From positions 1 to 8,958 of the forward strand of contig JAHZIB010000031.1 of assembly GCA_019419955.1 (NCBI GenBank): a stretch of 8,958 nucleotides of DNA, in the 5' to 3' direction. Shown here in pieces: positions 6,166 to 8,958 of the stretch. The stretch is from Clostridiales bacterium (GTDB taxonomy: Bacteria; Bacillota; Clostridia; TANB77; CAG-508). The translations under genes and the position numbers were made by a program. Numbering within the stretch: position 1 is the first letter of the stretch; every line of letters begins with the position of its first letter. Under the pieces are notes generated by a model. It worked only from the letters and a program-made list of their open reading frames with translations, was not told where the DNA came from and searched no databases.

Positions 6166-6332
6166 GTTAGTTTGAAAAATCTTTAAAACTAACAACTACA
6201 GTAGCTATCTCCTTCAAAGTTCTAACGAATTTTAAACTGGTGGAAATTTAACCTCTAACATTTTCACAAACTTAATAGAGGTTATTAAATGAAATTTTCG
6301 TTAGAGCATAAATTCGCTCGTATGGAGGTTAA
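6166..6332 (+). promoter_or_regulatory. structured leader with competing pairings over the ribosome site
   Basis: Perfect inverted repeats occupy the leader: GTTAGTTT/AAACTAAC (6166-6173 with 6186-6193), TCTAACGAA/TTCGTTAGA (6221-6229 with 6297-6305) and, nested inside the latter, TAACCTCTA/TAGAGGTTA (6249-6257 with 6276-6284). The strand TTAACCTC (6248-6255) is also perfectly complementary to GAGGTTAA (6325-6332), which covers the Shine-Dalgarno of the start at 6337. It can therefore pair either with the decoy at 6276 or with the real ribosome site. CTCTAAC (6253-6259) can additionally pair with GTTAGAG (6300-6306). The ligand or trigger, if any, is unknown. Inference from complementarity only. 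Confidence 0.45.
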
Positions 6333-6336
6333 TTTG

Positions 6337-7035
6337 ATGTTAAAGAAAGTATTAAAAATATTGCTGGTGTTATTTTTAATTGGGATAAGTATTATTCTGA
6401 TTATAGTAGGAAATGGATACAATATGTATAATAAAGCAGTAAAAACAGAAACTTTAGAGAATAAAGTGATGGAAATTCAGTCAAAGGAAAATTATACATA
6501 TATAGAAGAATTACCAGAAATGTATATTAATGCAGTTATAAGTGTGGAGGATAGAAGGTTTTATGAGCATCCTGGAATTGATATTATTGCGATTGGTAGA
6601 GCAGCAATTAATGATATAAAGGCAATGGAGTTTGTAGAAGGTGGAAGTACAATAACACAACAGCTTGCGAAAAACATGTATTTTACGCAAGAGAAGAAAA
6701 TTACAAGAAAAGTTGCAGAAGTATTTATGGCTTTTAATATTGAAAAAGCTTATGATAAAGATGAAATATTAGAATTATATTTAAACACAAGTTATTTTGG
6801 AGATGGATATTATACTGTAAAGGAAGCTTCAAGAGGATATTTTGGTAAAGAACCAGAAGAAATGAACGATTATGAATGTATTATGTTAGCAGGGATTCCC
6901 AATGCGCCAAGTGTCTATGCACCAACTAAAAATCCTACTCTTGCTAAGGAAAGACAAAGGCAGGTAGCAGACAAAATGATAAATAATGGTTATTTAACAG
7001 AAGACGAAGCGGAAACAATCTTAGGTAGTGAGTAA
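6337..7035 (+). CDS. monofunctional peptidoglycan glycosyltransferase (GT51)
   Basis: Polymerises lipid II into glycan strands on the outer face of the membrane. The 232 residues comprise an N-terminal membrane anchor (about 5-25, after MLKK) and a GT51 domain, without a transpeptidase domain. All family motifs are present: EDRRFYEHPGID (71-82, catalytic Glu71), GGSTITQQLAKN (102-113), RKVAEVFMAFNIEK (124-137, second catalytic Glu128), ELYLNTSYFG (146-155) and AGIPNAPSVYAP near 190-200. The length fits the Mgt/SgtB/MtgA class. I chose ATG 6337 because GGAGG at 6324-6328 is well spaced. ATG 6289 is in frame, would add MKFSLEHKFARMEVNL ahead of the anchor, and has its own weaker AGAGG (6277-6281), so it may be an alternative start. 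The structured leader suggests translational control. Confidence 0.92.
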   Translation: MLKKVLKILLVLFLIGISIILIIVGNGYNMYNKAVKTETLENKVMEIQSKENYTYIEELPEMYINAVISVEDRRFYEHPGIDIIAIGRAAINDIKAMEFVEGGSTITQQLAKNMYFTQEKKITRKVAEVFMAFNIEKAYDKDEILELYLNTSYFGDGYYTVKEASRGYFGKEPEEMNDYECIMLAGIPNAPSVYAPTKNPTLAKERQRQVADKMINNGYLTEDEAETILGSE

Positions 7036-7058
7036 ATTACTTAACTTACGAATTAGGA

Positions 7059-7111
7059 ACACTTCTCTTTTCGCAAATTTTTACGAATTTAGGAGTGTCT
7101 CTATTTTTTTT
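7059..7111 (+). terminator. terminator of the glycosyltransferase gene
   Basis: ACACTTCT (7059-7066) pairs with AGGAGTGT (7091-7098) with one G-U pair. A smaller TTCG/CGAA pairing lies inside, and eight T residues follow at 7104-7111. Confidence 0.7.
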
Positions 7112-7135
7112 AAAAGAGGGAATTTTTAAAAAATA

Positions 7136-7164
7136 TTGAAAAAAATAAAGATTAATTGTATAAT
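7136..7164 (+). promoter_or_regulatory. ymdB promoter
   Basis: TTGAAA at 7136-7141 and TATAAT at 7159-7164 are separated by 17 bp and lie just after the preceding terminator. The leader would be about 28 nt. Confidence 0.7.
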
Positions 7165-7198
7165 AAAAAGGTGTACGTTGTAGAAAGGATTGATGCAC

Positions 7199-7972
7199 AT
7201 GAAAGTACTAGCTGTGGGAGATATAGTTGGAGAAAATGGTTTAAAAAAGTTAAAAGATTTATTACCAACGATAATAGATAAAGAGAGTATAGACTTTGTT
7301 ATTGTTAATGCAGAGAATTGTTCCGGAGGCATGGGGATTACAATAAAGGATTTTAATACTTTACAAGGTATGAGGATTGATGCGATTACTATGGGAAATC
7401 ATACTTGGGGCAAAAAAGATATTTTTGCTTTTATTGATAATCCAAAACTTTTAAGACCTGCAAATTATTCAGATGGTGTACCAGGAAAGGGCTATAATAT
7501 TTTTAATTGTAATAACAAAAATATTGCAGTAATAAATTTAATAGGAAGAACAGATATGAATGTATTATCAGAAAATCCTTTTATTGTTGCTGAAAAATTA
7601 ATAGATAAATTGAAAGGCAAAGCAGATATAATTGTTGTTGACTTTCATGCGGAAGCAACAGCTGAAAAAATTGCAATGAAGCATTTTTTAGACGGAAAAG
7701 TAACTGCTATATTTGGTACGCATACTCACGTGCAAACTGCTGATGAAGAGGTGACGGATAAAGGAACAGGGTATATAACTGATATAGGAATGACAGGTCC
7801 AAAAAATTCTGTTATTGGTATGGATGCAAAGGCTTCTATAAAAAGGTTTGTTACATCACTTCCTGAAAGATACAAATTGGCACAAGGACAAGTGGAATTA
7901 AATGGTTGCGTTTTTGAGATTAATGACGTAACTTGTAAAACCATGAAAGTGTATAGAATAAAGTACAAATAA
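7199..7972 (+). CDS. ymdB: YmdB-family metallophosphoesterase (cyclic-nucleotide phosphodiesterase)
   Basis: A 257-residue dinuclear metallophosphoesterase of the YmdB family. In Bacillus subtilis, YmdB hydrolyses 2',3'- and 3',5'-cyclic nucleotides and is needed for normal biofilm, motility and colony development. The metal and active-site residues of that family are all present: Asp8 (VGDIVG), Glu39-Asn40 (NAENCSGG), Asn67-His68 (MGNHTW), His150 (VDFHAEAT), and His175 and His177 (GTHTHVQTAD). ATG 7199 is chosen because AGAAAGGA at 7182-7189 is well spaced. ATG 7193 and TTG 7190 are in frame but too close to it. No signal peptide. It precedes spoVS as in Bacillus, although here spoVS also has its own promoter. 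Confidence 0.94.
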   Translation: MKVLAVGDIVGENGLKKLKDLLPTIIDKESIDFVIVNAENCSGGMGITIKDFNTLQGMRIDAITMGNHTWGKKDIFAFIDNPKLLRPANYSDGVPGKGYNIFNCNNKNIAVINLIGRTDMNVLSENPFIVAEKLIDKLKGKADIIVVDFHAEATAEKIAMKHFLDGKVTAIFGTHTHVQTADEEVTDKGTGYITDIGMTGPKNSVIGMDAKASIKRFVTSLPERYKLAQGQVELNGCVFEINDVTCKTMKVYRIKYK

Positions 7973-7973
7973 A

Positions 7974-7990
7974 TGTCGAAAAATGTCGAA
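7974..7990 (+). promoter_or_regulatory. two tandem Spo0A boxes upstream of spoVS
   Basis: TGTCGAA occurs at 7974-7980 and again at 7984-7990, within a perfect 10-bp direct repeat. It is an exact match to the consensus 0A box. The 10-bp head-to-tail spacing is that of the Spo0A dimer sites. The pair lies about 40-55 bp upstream of the -35 box of spoVS and directly after the ymdB stop codon. This position suits activation of spoVS by phosphorylated Spo0A. Confidence 0.8.
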
Positions 7991-8000
7991 AGCACACGAT

Positions 8001-8018
8001 GGAAATTTCCTTTTTTTT
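8001..8018 (+). terminator. possible weak ymdB terminator
   Basis: The 10-bp palindrome GGAAATTTCC (8001-8010) is followed by eight T residues (8011-8018). The hairpin is very short, so any termination should be incomplete and ymdB read-through into spoVS is likely. Confidence 0.25.
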
Positions 8019-8029
8019 CCAGAAACCTA

Positions 8030-8058
8030 TAGACAATTTCTAGAAATTGTAATATAAA
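8030..8058 (+). promoter_or_regulatory. spoVS promoter with an 18-bp palindromic operator-like site
   Basis: TAGACA (8030-8035) and TATAAA (8053-8058) are 17 bp apart. The perfect palindrome ACAATTTCTAGAAATTGT (8033-8050) fills the spacer, so a protein bound there would cover the promoter and most likely repress it. An alternative -10, TATAAT at 8059-8064, lacks a matching -35. Confidence 0.55.
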
Positions 8059-8102
8059 TATAATCGTTGATTAAAACAAATAAAAAAATATAGGAGGCAG
8101 AA

Positions 8103-8366
8103 ATGGAAATTTTAAAAATCTCATCAAAATCAAATCCAAATTCAGTTGCAGGAGCAATAGCTGGGTTGGTAAAGGAATCTAATAAGGCAGAAATGCAGGC
8201 AATAGGAGCAGGAGCACTTAATCAAGCTGTTAAAGCTGTGGCAATTGCAAGAGGTTTTGTTGCACCAGCAGGTGTGGATCTGGTTTGCATACCTGCATTT
8301 GCAGAAGTAGAAGTGGAGGGAGAAGATAGAACAGGTATTAAACTTATTGTGGAATCAAGAAAATAA
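8103..8366 (+). CDS. spoVS: stage V sporulation protein S
   Basis: An 87-residue protein of the SpoVS family (Alba-like fold, probable nucleic-acid binding), nearly full-length identical in pattern to the 86-residue Bacillus protein. Landmarks are MEILKISSKSNPNSVAGA (1-18), then QAIGAGALNQAVKAVAIARG (32-51) and VDLVCIPAF (58-66). In Bacillus it affects engulfment, coat formation and cell-division timing during sporulation. The family is found mostly in spore formers. AGGAGG at 8092-8097 fixes the start. The gene has its own promoter with a palindromic operator-like site and upstream Spo0A boxes, and ends at a clear terminator. Its presence supports an endospore-forming host. Confidence 0.97.
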   Translation: MEILKISSKSNPNSVAGAIAGLVKESNKAEMQAIGAGALNQAVKAVAIARGFVAPAGVDLVCIPAFAEVEVEGEDRTGIKLIVESRK

Positions 8367-8403
8367 TTTTTAAAGAGTGCTAATACTTTTTAAAATCTAA
8401 TAT

Positions 8404-8431
8404 GGGGCACAAGTTTTATGTGCCTCTTTTT
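8404..8431 (+). terminator. spoVS terminator
   Basis: GGGGCACA (8404-8411) pairs with TGTGCCTC (8419-8426) with one G-U pair around a 7-nt loop, followed by TTTTT. Classic rho-independent form. Confidence 0.85.
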
Positions 8432-8484
8432 GTTATGTTTTGGAGCAATTGTTATCATATAATTTGAATATTTCTACTAACACG

Positions 8485-8539
8485 AAGCAAGATATATGTA
8501 TATTTAATCGAATTTCTCTAATATACATATATCTTGCTT
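8485..8539. repeat. 20-bp-stem hairpin carrying the dispersed repeat
   Basis: Bases 8485-8504 pair perfectly with 8520-8539 around a 15-nt loop. The right arm and two further bases (8521-8541) repeat the 21-bp sequence of 534-554. It lies in a gene-free stretch of about 490 bp after spoVS. There is no U-run, so it is not a simple terminator. It may be a mobile-repeat unit, an RNA hairpin or a protein-binding palindrome. Confidence 0.65.
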
Positions 8540-8594
8540 GGTTGCGTTTGGGTTAAGAAGTTACTATTTACAGTCAAATTTAAGAATAGGTTTA

Positions 8595-8788
8595 AAAAGT
8601 CAGCAATAGTAATAAAAAATTATTTCGAATATGTCGGTCAAGCTGATTTTCGCAGAAATTCTAAATTAATTTTATGGCACCCTTCCATCAGAGATGAACT
8701 CTTTCCATAAAATTAATTAAGAATTTCTAACTTCAAATCACATTCCATTCCATATTCTCATAATTTGTTCTTACTATTGCTGACTTTT
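8595..8788. mobile_element. MITE-like 194-bp inverted-repeat element
   Basis: The ends are perfect 18-bp terminal inverted repeats (AAAAGTCAGCAATAGTAA at 8595-8612 and its complement at 8771-8788). Near the centre a second pairing joins 8654-8677 with 8705-8728, with 23 of 24 positions matching. The arms between are partly complementary (about 60 percent). The loop is 27 nt. There is no open reading frame. This is the layout of a non-autonomous miniature transposable element. I see no clear target-site duplication. TTACTATT, the start of the right terminus, also stands at 8561-8568. A long regulatory RNA hairpin ahead of the next gene is the main alternative. Confidence 0.6.
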
Positions 8789-8856
8789 GTAAAAATTATA
8801 ATAATTTAGGCTGTGAATTGTAACGTTGAGAAAAAATAAAAAATTCAAAAAAGTAC

Positions 8857-8885
8857 TTGTCAAAATAATATTAATAGTATAAAAT
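8857..8885 (+). promoter_or_regulatory. promoter of the truncated last gene
   Basis: TTGTCA at 8857-8862 is followed at 17 bp by TAAAAT (8880-8885), or at 15 bp by TATAAA (8878-8883). The leader would be 35-40 nt. Confidence 0.55.
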
Positions 8886-8926
8886 TAGCATGAACAAAGA
8901 GATAAAAAATGGAAAGGAGACACAAA

Positions 8927-8958
8927 ATGAGAAGAAACGAAATCAATAGAACCTGCAT
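8927..8958 (+). CDS. start of a gene cut by the window end, possibly aspartyl-tRNA synthetase
   Basis: ATG 8927 follows AAGGAG (8914-8919) at good spacing and a plausible promoter. Only ten full codons are visible, MRRNEINRTC. Several clostridial AspRS proteins begin with a similar basic stretch followed by RT-C/H..CGEL, so aspS is a reasonable guess. Ten residues cannot settle it. No T-box is visible upstream. Confidence 0.5.
   Translation, partial: MRRNEINRTC

Noticed and set aside
8001..8010. GGAAATTTCC as an operator
   Set aside because: Ten-base A/T-centred palindromes are common by chance in such DNA. It is kept only as part of a weak terminator.
8432..8926. T-box leader upstream of the possible aspS
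   Set aside because: No AGGGTGG..ACC antiterminator sequence. The structure present is a symmetrical inverted repeat.

Overview
The window looks like chromosome from a low-GC, endospore-forming member of the Clostridia. The DNA is strongly A/T-rich, genes have AGGAGG-type ribosome binding sites, promoters are close to the sigma-A consensus, and the right half holds spoVS preceded by tandem Spo0A boxes. I cannot name the species. All recognisable genes lie on the + strand, mostly as short independent transcription units.

Layout. Bases 1-690 hold no gene. They contain a foldable, comparatively GC-rich segment (8-149), a degenerate repeat with about 60 bp period (about 125-330), a 20-bp hairpin resembling an intrinsic terminator (424-472) and one copy of a dispersed 21-bp repeat (534-554). 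Bases 694-3056 form a cadmium/zinc/lead resistance operon: a consensus promoter with two operator-like dyads, a CadC-type ArsR repressor, and a P1B ATPase without the usual N-terminal metal-binding domain. Next come csaA (with its own promoter and a small GC-rich hairpin cluster in its leader), metK (with a shortened active-site loop region), an HD-domain phosphohydrolase, and an unrecognised 94-residue protein closed by a very strong hairpin.

Bases 6026-6336 are an unusual leader with nested, mutually exclusive pairings around two in-frame starts of a monofunctional peptidoglycan glycosyltransferase. Then follow ymdB and spoVS, neighbours also in Bacillus. Between them lie two perfect Spo0A boxes 10 bp apart and a perfect 18-bp palindrome inside the spoVS promoter. 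The right end (8432-8926) is a gene-free repeat zone with a 20-bp-stem hairpin, one arm of which is the dispersed repeat of base 534, and a roughly 194-bp inverted-repeat element resembling a MITE. It ends at a promoter and the first ten codons of a gene, possibly aspS.

How the genes work together: cadC and cadA form a self-regulated metal efflux unit. ymdB and spoVS link RNA/cyclic-nucleotide control and sporulation under likely Spo0A input. The rest are housekeeping genes. I see no CRISPR, phage or transposase gene. The best candidates for undescribed biology are non-coding: the glycosyltransferase leader, the MITE-like element, the dispersed hairpin repeat, and the foldable left-end segment.
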